A stretch of 64,000 nucleotides of DNA from Apostichopus japonicus (GCF_037975245.1 NC_092563.1:25266960-25330959), one strand, 5' to 3'; counted from the first letter of the stretch, positions 37,901 to 48,814 are shown. Program-made: numbers and translations. The notes: a model not told the origin generated them from the sequence alone.

Positions 37901-40774
37901 TAATGCCTTTTTGCAAACGCAGACCTCGCAAGAGAAACAGCTGATTTTGCAAAAGGCAACCGGTTCCCAAAACATTAAAGAGCGATTTTTACCCGATCCA
38001 CCAAGCGAAGTAGAAGATGATTTGCTGCCATCCAGGATCCCAGGACCAGAAAGTCAGATCAATACGTCAGAGACGAGCGACTCGCTGGAAGATACAATCA
38101 TAAAGGTGCCCTCTTCGGACAGTTCAGAAGAATTGCAAACGTGTGTAACATTGGATACTCAGTCTCAGGGAATTTCTACCCGTAGTCAACTATTGGGTCC
38201 AGAAGAAATTTCAAATCTAGTCAAGAATAAAGAGGTCGGAACGAGAAACGTACAGACGAAATGTTTAAACCAAGCACAACATGCAGAAAATGAGGTACTA
38301 AGTGGGCTTGAGGTATCTGATGAAGACAAAACCAACAACCAACTATTTCACAGACAGACTTGTCAGCCTCGTTCCTCTGCCAATGATCTCAAACCTCATG
38401 AAAGCAGTCCTGAAGAATTGGCATCGATTCCCAGCACTGAACAGAGGAGTGACCCAGCCAAGAGAATTTGCGCAGAATTTGTCAAAAAGTTGGACGATTT
38501 AAGATGTTCTTGTAGCGAATCTATCAGTGACGAGAGCCAACCTTCACAGTGTAGTTCTTGCCAGTCTCAGATCGGTGGTCATACATTGGAACAACCTACC
38601 AGAGCTGAAGGGAAATCTGCAGTGAAAAACATAAAGAGTACAACAAACATTTCATGCATCGGTACCTCAAGCCCCAATGAAATTCTGAGACTGTTCACGA
38701 GCCGGTCATCTACGGTAACTTCTGGTGGTGATAACCATGTGAGAGAGAGAATGCAGGCACTGCCAAAGGTAAGTGTGAGTGAGGAACGGATATAATGTGG
38801 GTATGGAATGGATATACCGTAGGTAAGGAAGGGATATACTGTGGGTAAGGACCGGATATACTGTGGGTAAGGAAGGAATACAATGTGGGTAAGGAACGGA
38901 TATACTGTGGGTAAGGAACCCATATACTGTAGGGTCTGGAACGGAGATACGGTGGGGTATGGAACGGATATACTGTGGGGTCTGGAATGGATATACTGTG
39001 GGTATGGAACGGATATGCTGTGGGTATGGAACGGATATACTGTGGGTATGGAACAGATATACTGTGGGTAGGGAATGGATATACTGTGGGTAAGGAACGG
39101 ATATAATGTGGGTAAGGAACGGATTTACTGTGGGTAAGGAATGTATATACTGTGGGGTCTGGAATGGATATACTGTGGGTATGGAACAGATATACTGTGG
39201 GTATGGAACAGATATACTAACGGATATACTGTGGGTAAGGAAGGGATGGACTGGGTAAGGAAGGGATATAATGTGGGTAAAGAACGGATATACTGTGAGG
39301 TCTGGAACGGATATACTGTGGGGTCTGGAACAGATATACTGTGGGTAGGGAACGGATATACTGTGGGTAGGGAACAGATAAACTGTGGGTATGGAACGGA
39401 TATACTGTGGGTATGGAACGGATATACTGTGGGTATGGAACTGATATACTGTGGGTAAGACAGTCAGGGATGGATTCTCTGTACCAGTAAGCTACTACAC
39501 CATTCAGCTGTGGTGAAGAAAAATGTAATCTGTATTCTTAACAGGGATATAATAGTTTGGATTTTGCTAACTTTGGTTTCACTAGATCACATAGGACAAA
39601 TGCCTGACATAAAGAAAACACATATAAATAAATGTAACATAGAAATTAAAGGTGAAGGTGTTGACAGGAAATTTAATTGTCTCAGATGTGTCTCAGTGTG
39701 TATTTTACCTGACTATGAAGTAAGACTATTGCCTCTCACAAATATTTAAATGAAGAGTAAATACTAACAGGTTCACAGATCACCATCAGATATCAGGTTA
39801 ACTCCCACTGATCATTATTCTTCATCCCTATTAACCAATCACAGGCAATAATTTGATAGGTCACCATCAACTATCAGGTTAACTCCCACTGATTATCTTG
39901 ACACCCCCCTCCCCCTCCTCTCCTTAATAATGTTGACAACAAGGGTTATAACCTGTTCAGTATAAATTTAGCAACCAACTGCAAACTATGGTGTTTGACC
40001 CAATTGTGGTTTGCAAAATTGTCAGTGATTCACAGGCTTGCTACAAACGTCCAAAAGGTTATATACATGGCAAAGGTTGGTTCAGCGTTTAGAGGGTCCG
40101 CCTCAAAATCCTTAGGTTCCAGAATCAAAATTCCGCCAGGAGCCAGATTCTCTTGACCTATTCAAAAATTGCTGCAGTGCAGTGGTGATGTGTGGAGTCT
40201 TCCGTGGGTTTGTTTTTTCTGGTTTGAGAACTTGGGAAAAGGGGTTTTTTTCTGTTCTTCACTTGGTTTCGAAACAACTTTGTTCGTCATGGCTGCACTG
40301 CAGTGACTCGTCGAATGGGGTGCCTTTGCCTACCTCAGTATTTGAGAAAGTGGACAGATGCTGGGGCAAACACTCTCGTCCGTCAAAAGAAATCAAAAGT
40401 AAAAGTTTGTGTTGTTCTTATTAACATTAAGGCCATACTCATTGCTAGCTATTCATGCATTCTGAAAATAGGTAAGTTCTGAGGGGCAGGGATGGGGTCT
40501 TGTGAACGGATGTCAACCATGAACACATTACTATATGCATATCCTTGCAGTGTCATTGAACAACTAGTAAAATTTGCATGAAGCATGCACATGTTTAATG
40601 TGGCATTGTTTTGATTTTCCTCAGAAGCCTTTGTTGGAAGTGGAAGCAAGAACAAAGAAGAGGAAGTATCGGAGGATGAATGTAGAAGAGGCAGCCATGC
40701 CCAAGTGGAAGCTAACAGAGAAACGATTCCTGGAGTGGCTTAGTGAAAAGGGAAATGCTGACTTCTTTAGCTAA
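25819..40774 (+). CDS. ACD: ACD/TPP1 shelterin subunit homologue (12 exons)
   Basis: Predicted 1205-residue protein, exons 25819-25944, 26653-26756, 26917-27016, 28144-28277, 28763-29051, 30184-30435, 30521-30679, 30834-30912, 32236-33512, 36476-36533, 37879-38768, 40625-40774; every junction is GT-AG and keeps frame. In vertebrates ACD/TPP1 bridges POT1 to TIN2 at telomeres and recruits telomerase through its OB fold. Residues about 10-155 follow that OB fold: KPWIINKL near the start resembles the vertebrate LRPWIREL, then ALIHDNEMRVTC, the EFG...IIVLERY strand, and a closing helix NQHYRIANKLKELW. The rest is low-complexity and acidic, with a 33-residue repeat (about 727-826), many SQ/TQ pairs and a basic KKRKYRR stretch near the C-terminus (likely nuclear signal). 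The protein is more than twice the human length. The start has an in-frame TGA 24 bases upstream. No TIN2-binding motif was recognised. Identification is by eye. Confidence 0.8.
26653..26756 (+). CDS. ACD: ACD exon 2
   Basis: Acceptor CTCTTTCAG, donor GTAAGT, ends in phase 2. Encodes the first OB-fold strands (ALIHDNEMRVTCNF). Confidence 0.8.
26917..27016 (+). CDS. ACD: ACD exon 3
   Basis: Acceptor CATCTCAG, donor GTAAGA. Encodes SECEFGDLRGSIIVLERY, the part matching the vertebrate segment that carries the TEL patch. Confidence 0.85.
28144..28277 (+). CDS. ACD: ACD exon 4
   Basis: Acceptor TTATTGCAG, donor GTGAGT. Encodes the last OB strand (FTILVYSFTL) and the C-terminal helix of the fold. 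Confidence 0.85.
28763..29051 (+). CDS. ACD: ACD exon 5
   Basis: Acceptor GTGCAATAG, donor GTAGGC. Encodes an acidic, Gln/Glu-rich linker after the OB fold; this is the region where vertebrate TPP1 binds POT1, but I see no clear motif. Confidence 0.8.
29488..30110. repeat. ~33-bp intronic minisatellite
   Basis: About 18-20 diverged units of TTGAATTGATGGCAACCTG plus CCACTACTTCATGC in ACD intron 5. Units vary from 30 to 36 bp, so this is an old array. Confidence 0.8.
30184..30435 (+). CDS. ACD: ACD exon 6
   Basis: Acceptor GCATTCTAG, donor GTACAG, phase 0 at both ends. 84 codons, ending in a leucine-rich LTEVLDALPILLY segment that could be a short binding helix. Confidence 0.75.
30521..30679 (+). 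CDS. ACD: ACD exon 7
   Basis: Acceptor GGCTTTTCAG, donor GTACGT, phase 0 at both ends. 53 codons, basic, function not recognised. Confidence 0.7.
30834..30912 (+). CDS. ACD: ACD exon 8
   Basis: Acceptor CACTTCACAG, donor GTATTC, ends in phase 1. Short acidic segment with the word GLNCWEAEALDAAI. Confidence 0.7.
30913..32235. other. ACD intron 8, nothing notable
   Basis: 1.3 kb with no repeat array or exon recognised; ends with a clean TATTTACAG acceptor. Confidence 0.5.
32236..33512 (+). CDS. ACD: ACD exon 9 with TQPF repeats
   Basis: 1277 bases, residues about 415-840. The 3' part encodes a 33-residue repeat (core ETQPFEVEDPALP, then NP-LS-EDEE) with T728, T761 and T794 in register and a further EETQPF at T820. 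A second in-phase donor, TTG|GTAAGC at 33,539, follows the first (GTG|GTAAGC) by 27 bases and would add nine residues. Confidence 0.8.
33655..33940. repeat. 69-bp minisatellite, left part
   Basis: About four units of GATGTATGATGCATTCATTC plus AGATGATTTTATGATGACTATGACTGGTGTCTTCAGTA-like sequence in ACD intron 9. The array is split by the hAT element at 33,941-35,715. Confidence 0.9.
33941..35715. mobile_element. 1.8-kb non-autonomous hAT element
   Basis: Ends CAGTGTTGGAAAACCTTG and, in reverse complement, CAGGGCTGGAAAACCTTG. A perfect 8-bp target duplication TCTTGATG flanks it (33,933-33,940 and 35,716-35,723), and the word fits the phase of the surrounding 69-bp repeat, so the empty site can be reconstructed. 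It contains GC-rich self-complementary sequence (34,050-34,080), T-runs near 35,595-35,630 and five TTTCCCGC words. There is no transposase frame. Confidence 0.9.
35716..36438. repeat. 69-bp minisatellite, right part
   Basis: About ten further units of the array interrupted at 33,940. Units are 85-97% alike by eye and end 37 bases before ACD exon 10. Confidence 0.9.
36476..36533 (+). CDS. ACD: ACD exon 10
   Basis: 58-base exon, acceptor CCTTTTCTAG, donor GTAATA. Phases fit both neighbours, which supports this small exon. Confidence 0.7.
37108..37146 (-). ncRNA. hammerhead ribozyme motif
   Basis: Same sequence as the 5376-5414 copy: stem I GCCT/AGGC, CTGAAGA, 5-bp stem II, GAAA and GTC cleavage triplet all present. 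Confidence 0.65.
37526..37564 (+). ncRNA. hammerhead motif with altered cleavage triplet
   Basis: Matches the family, but reads GAAACGTG instead of GAAACGTC. The cleavage-site residue is G, which hammerheads do not cut, so this copy should be inactive. Confidence 0.6.
37879..38768 (+). CDS. ACD: ACD exon 11, SQ/TQ-rich
   Basis: 890 bases, acceptor CACTGTTAG, donor GTAAGT. Ser/Thr/Gln/Glu-rich, with SQ or TQ pairs spread through it (for example LDTQSQG and DESQPSQCSSCQSQ). No folded domain recognised. Confidence 0.8.
38783..39460. repeat. 22-bp minisatellite beside exon 11 donor
   Basis: About 30 units of GGATATACTGTGGGTAAGGAAC (spaced variants GGGTATGG and GGGGTCTGG), starting 14 bases after the exon 11 splice donor. 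Because 22 is not a multiple of 3, its open frames cycle through three phases; the reading frames inside it are not genes. Confidence 0.9.
39461..40077. other. ACD intron 11, nothing notable
   Basis: A short duplicated phrase (ACCATCA.ATATCAGGTTAACTCCCACTGAT) occurs at about 39,781 and 39,863; otherwise no feature recognised. Confidence 0.4.
40078..40430 (+). mobile_element. possible decayed tRNA-headed SINE
   Basis: Begins with a tRNA-like stretch (GGTTCAGCGTTTAGAGGGTC and, 30 bases on, GGTTCCAGAATCAAAATTCC) followed by a non-tRNA body. The boxes are degenerate and no second copy is in the window. Confidence 0.35.
40625..40774 (+). CDS. ACD: ACD exon 12 (C-terminus)
   Basis: 49 codons plus TAA; acceptor GATTTTCCTCAG. 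Holds KKRKYRR (likely nuclear signal) and an amphipathic LTEKRFLEWLSEKG helix at the extreme C-terminus, a plausible partner-binding site. Confidence 0.8.
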   Translation, partial: KPLLEVEARTKKRKYRRMNVEEAAMPKWKLTEKRFLEWLSEKGNADFFS

Positions 40775-42481
40775 CGCAAAACAATGAGAAGAAAATACTT
40801 ATCAATAATGTATATAAATTACTTATATCAACAAAAGAATTCTATGACACAAATCCAGACTTTAAAATCCTATTATTTTCAGACATCTGCTGTAACTTGT
40901 CAGTGTTACTTCACAATTCAGAGTCACTCACTTTTGAGAACCTTGCAGACAAATGCTTATCGGACAAAGTAGCCAAACTACAAATCAAACCATTATGCCA
41001 GCTACTTTGAGAAGAGAGAGCCGCAAAATAATATGCGGCTTGACAGTATCAAAGTTTGATGGTAACACAGGACCAATGGTGTTGGATTTCAACTTTTGCA
41101 TCCTATCTTGTGTATGCAGTACATGGTAAAAGAACATTTTATGACAGCTATGAAAGTTATAAACTGACAGACAAACTATTACAATTTCTGCCAGAGGAGA
41201 ATCAATGCATGTGTTTAAGTTGCTGCAGTCTTTCAGGCTGTTTTCTTTATGTAGAGGTCAACAGTGATCGAAATTATTATAATTTGGGACCTATACATAC
41301 TACCTTTAATTTCAAAAGAATTGTGCTTGCCAGTAGCAATTGTGGTAATTTATTTTTATTTTCTTGTTGCTGGATAAGGTCAAACATTCTGAGTTTATTA
41401 CAAAGCAATACTTGCAGATGTATCTGCCTGTCACAATAATTGTTTATATGTATCCGGATTAAACAAAAATTTGGGTCTTGTTAGGGTTAGAGTTGAGAAA
41501 AAATGGAAACTATTTCAGTTCATAACAGAACAATGCCAAACAACTATCAAAGTGTTCTTCAGCAACAGTTTCAAAATTGGTTTATTATGTTACACACTTA
41601 GAAACTGGAAAAATGTTTTTTTTTTTTCATGGTGTGTGTCTTTTTGAAATTGTCAATGGAAGTAAAACATTGACAATGTTCTAAGTGGAACTCAATGATG
41701 CCTTCATGTGAAGTAAGCATGACATCTCTAGCAGGGAACATTCAGATAGCAGATTCCTTAAATAAAAGATGTATCTGATAACATCATGGTAATCAATGCA
41801 TTTCTGATTGTAAAACAATCAACTTCTGTCACTGGAATATCCCTTCAAGTAGTAAAATAAAGTCTTGCTTGGATTACAAAGGCTATGTGTTACATAGTAT
41901 TTACATGCTTCCTTTAAGCTATTGGTTTATGTACAAGTATTGCATGTTTTCAATGAACAAGAAGTTCTATATATTTTTTATTGCCACAAATATTCCATAT
42001 CAGGGATCATGAATGTTTTTGTTAGTTTGAAATCAGGAAGTTTTTAACATAAGGTGAGATGTCCACGATTTCCAGGACAGTGCTCAGACCTCAATTGTCT
42101 TGTCCGTACTAAAATGGTCCCGAGAAAGGTGCCTGGACTTTCCTGGGAATATCCTTGAACTTGTACAAACGTGCTGAATAATTTTACCTCTACTTGTTAG
42201 TGGCCTTCTGTTCTGTTGAAACCACTTGACTTCAAGCTGTGCTTATTAACATAATCAAACAATGAACCCAAGGTCATTCAATAACTTCATAGCCTATTAT
42301 TGACATGTAAACATCATTTTGCACAGAGGCCTAATGTTAAAAAGACTTCCAGTTACTTCAAAGTATTTTGGTAATGGATTTTTATTTTGGATAAAATCTT
42401 TATTTCTAGATCTGATAGGTGTTGTAGACTGGGAACATTTGACTTTCAAGCCCTCAAAATCTAACCCCTTATAAGCACACA
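40775..42481. other. ACD 3' UTR and downstream DNA
   Basis: AATAAA words at 41,761-41,766 and 41,856-41,861 could end the ACD transcript, giving a 3' UTR of about 1 kb. The 127-codon open frame at 41,056-41,439 falls inside this region and has no family resemblance. Confidence 0.45.
41856..41861 (+). terminator. candidate ACD poly(A) signal
   Basis: AATAAA about 1.08 kb after the ACD stop. Another lies at 41,761. Neither is proven. Confidence 0.3.
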
Positions 42482-42852
42482 CAGTGGCGTAGGAAGGTAC
42501 TTTTGAGTGGGGGGGCTGAAGACTGATGGCCGCCGGCCTGGGGGAGGGGTCTAAGGGGAGGGGGTGTCCCCCTCCCCTTTGGAATTTTTTGCATTTCCAG
42601 GTAGCCTCAGATGCAATTTGGTGCAATATAGCACACTTCAACACCCACTCCATTTTGTAAACTTAATTTTGTATTTTCACCAGGCCTTAGATGCAATTTG
42701 GTGCTCCAAATGAGTTTTTTTTTCTCATTTGGAAATGAAAAAGGGGTTTTCTGACTTGCGAAGTGGGGGGGGCGGAATGATACTTCCGCCCCTCCGCATT
42801 TTTCACTGGGGGGGCTGGCGCCCCCCCAGCCCCCCTGGTTCCTACGCCCTTG
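42482..42852. mobile_element. 371-bp hAT MITE
   Basis: Ends CAGTGGCGTAGGAAGG and, in reverse complement, CAAGGGCGTAGGAACC. It is flanked by AGCACACA (42,474-42,481) and AGCATACA (42,853-42,860), an 8-bp duplication with one change. GGGGGGCTG/CAGCCCCCC inner repeats are typical of this MITE group. No coding capacity. Confidence 0.8.
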
Positions 42853-43430
42853 AGCATACAGCACTGAACCTTTCATGTCACCATGGGGGAGGAGGGGTAA
42901 CATCAGTACATGTCCCTTGATTTGCTGGAAGCAATAGTAGTCACCTTATGGTCATCACTACTGAATGTTGTAGATGAATGCTCACAATATAGAATTGACT
43001 GTTCTAATACGAGGAAAGAAGAGAATGTAGAAGACATAGATTCAGCTGAAGATGGATTTTATTTAGAAATTCTATGTAAACAAGTAAACTGGATGAAAAA
43101 CATGACACCTTTAAACTGTTGAATTGATGACAGGGTTAGTTGTGCACAATAATAAGACATGATGCATACAACCATACACTCAGAATTAGTTGAATATTCT
43201 CAGGCATGAATTTAATTAGAATGAAGTGTTTTAAACACTAGTTACTAATTAATGAGTGTGTCTACCATATTGAAAGTCTCACCAGTCCAAAATGAAAGGT
43301 TCCACCATAAAATTATTCATACACCATTTGCGGTTCATTGCTGGTTTTTGACTTTGAGGATATGTATTAAATTAACAGTGATTTCAAACCAGTGACATTT
43401 CCAAATGTACAGATGTTCCCTACACATGCC
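42853..43430. other. intergenic, no gene seen
   Basis: No exon or RNA gene recognised. Confidence 0.4.
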
Positions 43431-43435
43431 ATTAT

Positions 43436-43740
43436 TTGGTTACTGTAATTACCCACACATCAGTGCACAAACAGCTACTTGTAATATACTTTCACGATAA
43501 AAACAGAGCTACTTTTTCATACTTTCACAACATAAACAGCCACCTGTTCATAGTTTATACTATCCAATTGCAATGGCTACCTGTACATACTTGCACAGCA
43601 CAAACTGCTACTTGTGCATACTTTCATAGCATAAACTGCTACTTGTGCATACTTTCATAGCATGCACTTATCCAGTACAAAACTGTCTACTTGTACTAGC
43701 CTTTACAGCACATTAATAGCTTGCACATACTAGCACACCA
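43436..43740. repeat. ~31-bp diverged minisatellite
   Basis: Units of the form GCTACTTGTGCATACTTTCA plus TAGCATAAACT; the last two are almost identical, the earlier ones diverged. Confidence 0.7.
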
Positions 43741-45028
43741 AAATGCCAGGTAATTGGTAGAATCTAAAGAATACACAGCATTCGCAGACTGACCACACAG
43801 CTGACCTGTCATCAACTAGAAAGAAATTCCACACTTCTATGCAATGGATGTGAACTGTTATATTAGTTAACAATATGCATGATCATAGGATTATAGTACT
43901 ACTGTACAAATCAGACTGCCTTGTGCATTCACAACCGTTGAGTATGTACATTGCATTGATTAGGATCTTTTGCTATTCGTATGTTAATGTCTTTATTTGC
44001 ATGTTATGTTATTCGTTCAATATGGAAGCCAAGCGTGCTTCATTCCAAAGCACCCCAAGAATACAATTAACGTTACACAGTTGTCATTGCATTTGTCATT
44101 TGAGTTCCTTTGTTGTGTTTAGGTTTGTTCCTGGGGAAGACACTACAACAACCACCAACAAGTTCAACATAACAAACTATCCCAGTTGAGCAGTAGCAAA
44201 ATTTCAAGTCCAGTAGAATTAGACACAGAGAAACAAAACATCACGTCATTCACTTTTCTTGGCATTACTAAAATGTAGGATAAAATCACTATTAAAAGCG
44301 GATTAACCGACATGTGTTATGATTGTTACACTCTGTGTTAAGTTCTTAATTCCACGCTGGCTCATGGAACATAAGTACCAGTAAGGTACGTACATTAGTA
44401 GTGAGGAGTGCAGAATAGCAAGCAAGCTAGTAGGTCACCTGATTGGATCAGGTCTATGAATGTCAACATAATTACAAGCTTCTACTTATCACAAGAAGCA
44501 TTTCCTTGCATAGACACAATTGGACCATCATTGCACATTAATTATTTACAATTCATAATGTATGATTTACAGCTGTCTCCATATAGGAAACAGTGAATAA
44601 GGACTACAGAATGGGTTTAATCATTACATTTATCTAACTGTATATTTATTATCAAGCAGAATGGGTTTAATCCTTACATTTATCTAGCTGTGTACTTATT
44701 ATCAAGCAGGCACTTAATATCGGGAAACCTACAAATTCATACTAAGTATGCTCTATCTGGAGAACCAAAACAAACCTGCCTGGCAAACCATATGTGCCCA
44801 GTAATAGGGGCCTGTTAGAGCTCTAATTGTTCTGATGTGACACACTTATGGAGTTCTTGCCATGCAGATGCAGATCTGAGATAAAGAGCAACTATGGCTT
44901 AGCATGAAATATTCCGGTCAGCAGGATTATTCTGATGAGCAGTAATTTGCATTGATTTAACAACATTGTTTGCTGCTGTAGAAGATATGTAATAACTTGA
45001 GGTTCAAGACATCTTTTGATTAACAAAT
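43741..45028. other. intergenic, no gene seen
   Basis: A ~45-bp duplication (CAGAATGGGTTTAAT.CTTACATTTATCTA.CTG) at 44,607-44,708 is the only structure seen. Confidence 0.4.
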
Positions 45029-45380
45029 AATATAATAATAATAATAAATGAGACTTATATAGCGCCAAATCAGTAAACAAAAGTTACTGCTCAAAGCGCT
45101 TTACAGAGAAAGTAAATTAATTTACAAAAGAACAAGTGAAAAAATGGGTCTTAAGTAGACTTTTGAAAGTAGAAAGTTTATAGCATGTTCGAATGTGATC
45201 TGGTAACTTGTTCCAGAGATAAGACCCAGAGTATTGGAAGCTTCTGTAACCATAGTTCTTCAATCGTGGTTTTGGAACAGTTAAAAACAGTTTGTTGGAG
45301 GAACGAAGTGTGCGAGTTGGAGTATATGGCCTGAGAAGTTGTGACTGGAGATATGAGCATGATACCTCACCTGCCTCTTC
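45029..45380 (-). mobile_element. 5'-truncated LINE with intact RT C-terminus
   Basis: On the minus strand one frame runs without a stop from about 45,380 to TAA at 45,119-45,117. It includes YLWNKLPDHIR and LSTFKSLLKTHFF, the usual C-terminal end of CR1/L2/Rex-like LINE reverse-transcriptase ORFs (LWNxLPxxIR...FKxxLKTHLF). The 3' UTR carries AAGCGCTTTGAGCAG and ends in (ATT)n. Same family as 7998-8171. Confidence 0.75.
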
Positions 45381-45454
45381 CCCCCAAGAAAATAAAACAA
45401 TGTCAATGAAATATTAAGTAGAAAATATAAATACGAATATAATGATACTATTCA

Positions 45455-45800
45455 TTTAGCAACACAATGATACTACAAATATACAAGGATTCTTCATACC
45501 AATGCAATGATACTACGAATATACGAGTATTCTTAGCAACAATGGAATGATAATACAACTGTTCTTCATACCAACGCAAAGATAACACAAATATACAAGT
45601 ATTCTTCATACCAATGCATAGATAATACAAGTATTCGCCATACCAATGCAATGTTACTTTAAATATACAGTGGCTACAAATATACAAGTTTTCTTAATAT
45701 CAAAGCATTAAATATACAGTGACACTACAAACTTACAAGTTACAAGTATTCTCCGAACCAATACGGTGACACTACAAACATACAAGTATTGTTAATACTA
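45455..45800. repeat. ~35-45-bp diverged minisatellite
   Basis: About eight imperfect units built on CCAATGCAATGATACTACAA and ATATACAAGTATTCTTCATA. It lies just downstream of the HSBP1 stop codon, perhaps within the transcript's 3' UTR. Confidence 0.7.
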
Positions 45801-45883
45801 ACACAGACTAAAACAATACTTGTAAGAGTTTTTAAGGCATACTTGGGGGACTGTATTTATCATTCCAGAAGCAGGAAACAACA

Positions 45884-45972
45884 TCACTTCTCTGGTTCAT
45901 CAATATCTGCTTGAGTCATCAGGTCTGCCACATTCTTTTCTAAGTCATCAATTCTGGTCCCCATATCATCTA
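45884..45972 (-). CDS. HSBP1: HSBP1 exon 3
   Basis: 89 bases ending TGA. It follows ...CTGACAC, an AC acceptor. Joining here restores Arg-Ile-Asp-Asp-Met exactly as in the family. Confidence 0.9.
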
Positions 45973-48454
45973 GTGTCAGATGCGTTAAGGTCAAATCCCT
46001 CTGAATAAGATTTTCTTTAAAAAAAAAATCCATGTCATATCCCTCTGAATAAGATTTTCTTAAAAAAAAAAAATAATAATTCCATGACCTAATTTATTCC
46101 TTCTAGAACCAGGTAGGTGGTGGCGATTACTTGGCCAAATTCTTGTCTTCACTTGTGATTGTCCCTTTGAAGCAAGATGCTCATTGGAAACTGTATTTTG
46201 AGTGAGGGGCATGAATACTTTCAATACACCAATCACCAGTTAGTAAATGGTATCCTATCACACCTCTAGGACAAGTTTCTTAGCTGCATACTTTTTTCAG
46301 ATTCTAGATATTTGTTCCAATGAGAGTTATCTCCTATCATCACTTTTATTAAGCTTTCTGGTAATATAATTATATCAGATTCAAACTTAAACCATGTTTT
46401 TTTAACATCATGATTCGACATTAATTTGAGAAAAGATGGAGAGAATATATCAACAGAAGTCAACTTGAGCTTTAACCAAGAACTATTTTGGAGTTAATGA
46501 TCATTAATGCATAGGCTTTTAAATCCCAAACTTTCATTTCAACCCCAGTGGCTGCATCTATTAGCCTTACTATCCACCTGAAGCAATTGAGAGTCAAATC
46601 ATGTACAAATGATAAGTTCTGTGCGATCTGGCGAAAAATTGTGGCAAAAGACTATATCTTCATGATTGTGTGATTATCAGCTACACACCTGTACCTAAAA
46701 AAAAAGAGTGGCGAGTTTGGGGTCGGTTTGTCTATGTTTATAATGGAATGCTAAATGAGGCATTAAAGTGTTCAGTGATTTCATCTAGTATGTACTTACA
46801 CCCTATCTATCTCAAGGATTTAATCCAAATTTCATTGTAAAGAACTTATTATGCAAATTGTTTTGTTAGCAATATTTCTTTTTGAGATGGGTGAAATTCA
46901 GTTCAAACACTTTGAGCACCATTTCTAACCACACGTCCTTCTGATTCAATGATCAATTGACATAGCTGTTCAACAAAGGATATTTCTGTTTAAAATTCTG
47001 TCCGACATAGTCTGAAAGTTATCCTGCATCTGTGACAGTAAAGTTTGCACCTGAATAAGAAAAAGAGAATGATGAAGGATAAAAGCAAATGTTTCATACA
47101 TTTAATTCCCAAGAATGACTGCTTGATTTGGATTGGGAAGGTCACTTCCACTGCCCACAGTGATGTAATTTGTAAGAAGGGTATATACAGTACATGAACA
47201 GTAAAGATCTGGGTAATGGAGGTGCAGTTCACCACTTACTTGGCCAGTTAAGTTAAGGGAGCATATTGTGTTGAAGTATCACCCTACAGTAACCCCTGCA
47301 TACTACTAATTGTGATCCTTAGTTCCTTACACTACTCCAGTCATGTGATGTAGCAAACATATTTTGCGCGAACAACATCTCGAACATTACAAAAAGAATG
47401 AAAAATGAAGCAATTGGAAACTTATTATAGTCAAGAAGATATATATGTACATATACTAAGTATGAAGTTTATCCAAGATTTATTGTTTTGAGTTATCGTG
47501 TTTACTAGTTCACAACCTAACTTTAACAGATCCTCAACATTAATGAAAGCATCGGATATATGACTTCACAGGTAGCCTATATCTGATACCAGGTCTCAAC
47601 AAAATTTAAAACTTCTCGCCATCTGGTTAGTGTTAAAATCTACTCGCCGAAACGCAAAATTCACTCGCCACTGTTAACGCAACGTTCAAGTTCCAACATG
47701 TTGTAACTACAACACCAAGCAACATCAATACAACAATGAACAAACCTGAGGTAAGAACTAAGAATAACATGAAAGATAATTCGACGATCGTTAACTATTA
47801 GTATAGTCAGTATTGCGAAGTCCGGCATACTGCGAAGATCGGCCACCCCTAAGAAATACACGATTTCACCATGAAAAACTACAGGAAGAGCCAAATTTCA
47901 CCAAAAAGTATGAAGCTACAGTTATTGTCTCTCCAAAATGACCCGTGTGCAAGAAATTACTTACAAATTTGTCAACAAAATGACGAAGATCTATGAAGTC
48001 TGTTATAATTACTGAAAGAGCAACTGCGCCACCAATTTTATCACCAGCGCCACACTGTGGGTTGCGCGTCCGAACTTCGCAATACTCTAGCAAGAAATAC
48101 CAGTTCCACAATCACGAAGAATCTTCTTGGAAAACAACGTGAAAACAGTTTGCAGGAAAGAAAGTTTGGCCGTGTATCGTACTATAACAAAATTCTCCCA
48201 CCATATGAAGTATATTTTCAAATGATTTATACCAGAAGATTTAGTTTTGGGGTGTTTTAAGTCTTAAGTGGCCGAACTTCGAAGTCACCATCCTACTGTA
48301 GCCTAGCCTAGGCCAAAGCTGACTAACTTAGCCTACGGTAGGTAAATACAATAATTTAAACTGGACTATGGAAATAATATCTTACAAACTGAGTTAAATC
48401 CTGGACATTCTTTGGGTCTGCCGGGGCACCAGGTTCTGTTTTTGTACCAGACAT
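45884..48454 (-). CDS. HSBP1: Heat shock factor binding protein 1 (3 exons)
   Basis: Minus-strand exons 48454-48386, 47050-46984 and 45972-45884 encode 74 residues (human: 76). Small, almost entirely coiled-coil protein: human HSBP1 binds the HSF1 trimer and dampens the heat-shock response, and it has also been described as an assembly factor for the WASH complex. Family words in order: DPKNVQDLTQF, VQTLLSQMQDNFQTMSDRI, then IDDMGTRIDDLEKNVADLM TQAD; heptad leucine/isoleucine spacing is clear. The N-terminus is about ten residues longer than the human one before DPK, and the C-terminal tail is shorter, ending DEPEK. Intron 1 is GT-AG; intron 2 is AT-AC. The gene is head to head with FBXO15. 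Confidence 0.92.
45973..46983 (-). other. U12-type AT-AC intron of HSBP1
   Basis: On the minus strand the intron starts ATATCCTTT and ends CCTTAAC-GCATCTGAC-AC. ATATCCTTT and CCTTAAC are the consensus 5' splice site and branch point of the minor spliceosome, and the branch point lies about 11-12 bases from the AC, inside the usual range. The frame and the family sequence are both restored only by this junction. Confidence 0.88.
45984..45990 (-). promoter_or_regulatory. U12 branch-point site
   Basis: CCTTAAC on the minus strand, 11-12 bases before the AC acceptor. Confidence 0.85.
46984..47050 (-). CDS. HSBP1: HSBP1 exon 2
   Basis: 67 bases; acceptor TTATTCAG; ends in phase 1 directly before ATATCCTTT, a U12-type 5' splice site. 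There is no usable GT donor nearby, and reading on would hit a stop. Confidence 0.9.
47051..48385 (-). other. HSBP1 intron 1
   Basis: GT-AG intron of 1.3 kb. Open frames within it (for example 47,661-48,111) show no family resemblance. Confidence 0.7.
48386..48454 (-). CDS. HSBP1: HSBP1 exon 1
   Basis: 23 codons from ATG; donor TTT|GTAAGA, phase 0. Confidence 0.9.
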
Positions 48455-48814
48455 GATTGAACTATGAGTTATTTTAAGTACCAACACTGATGAGTCAGTA
48501 AAGCTTCAAAATAATTACGAACTTCAGCCCAAAGAACTATTCAGACCAAAAATGTCGATATGGAACGCCAAACAGGTCATTAAACTGTTCTGAATTAAAA
48601 GCTTCCTGTGTCGATATCTATTTCAAGTTAGTTCTATTTGGACACAAACACATATCTATGTAGGCATTGGAAAAGAAAATTTGTTTTCATAAGATCCCCA
48701 TGCATCAGGTAACCCTTTCACTACTAACAACTGGGTATTTCGAGTACATTTACACTGTCGATTTCTTGTGGTATATCATGCGTACAAATACTGTTGTGTG
48801 TGTCACGGAACGTT
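48455..48814. other. HSBP1 upstream region
   Basis: Start of the 2.4-kb divergent interval shared with FBXO15. No clear TATA box or heat-shock element was seen by eye. Confidence 0.35.
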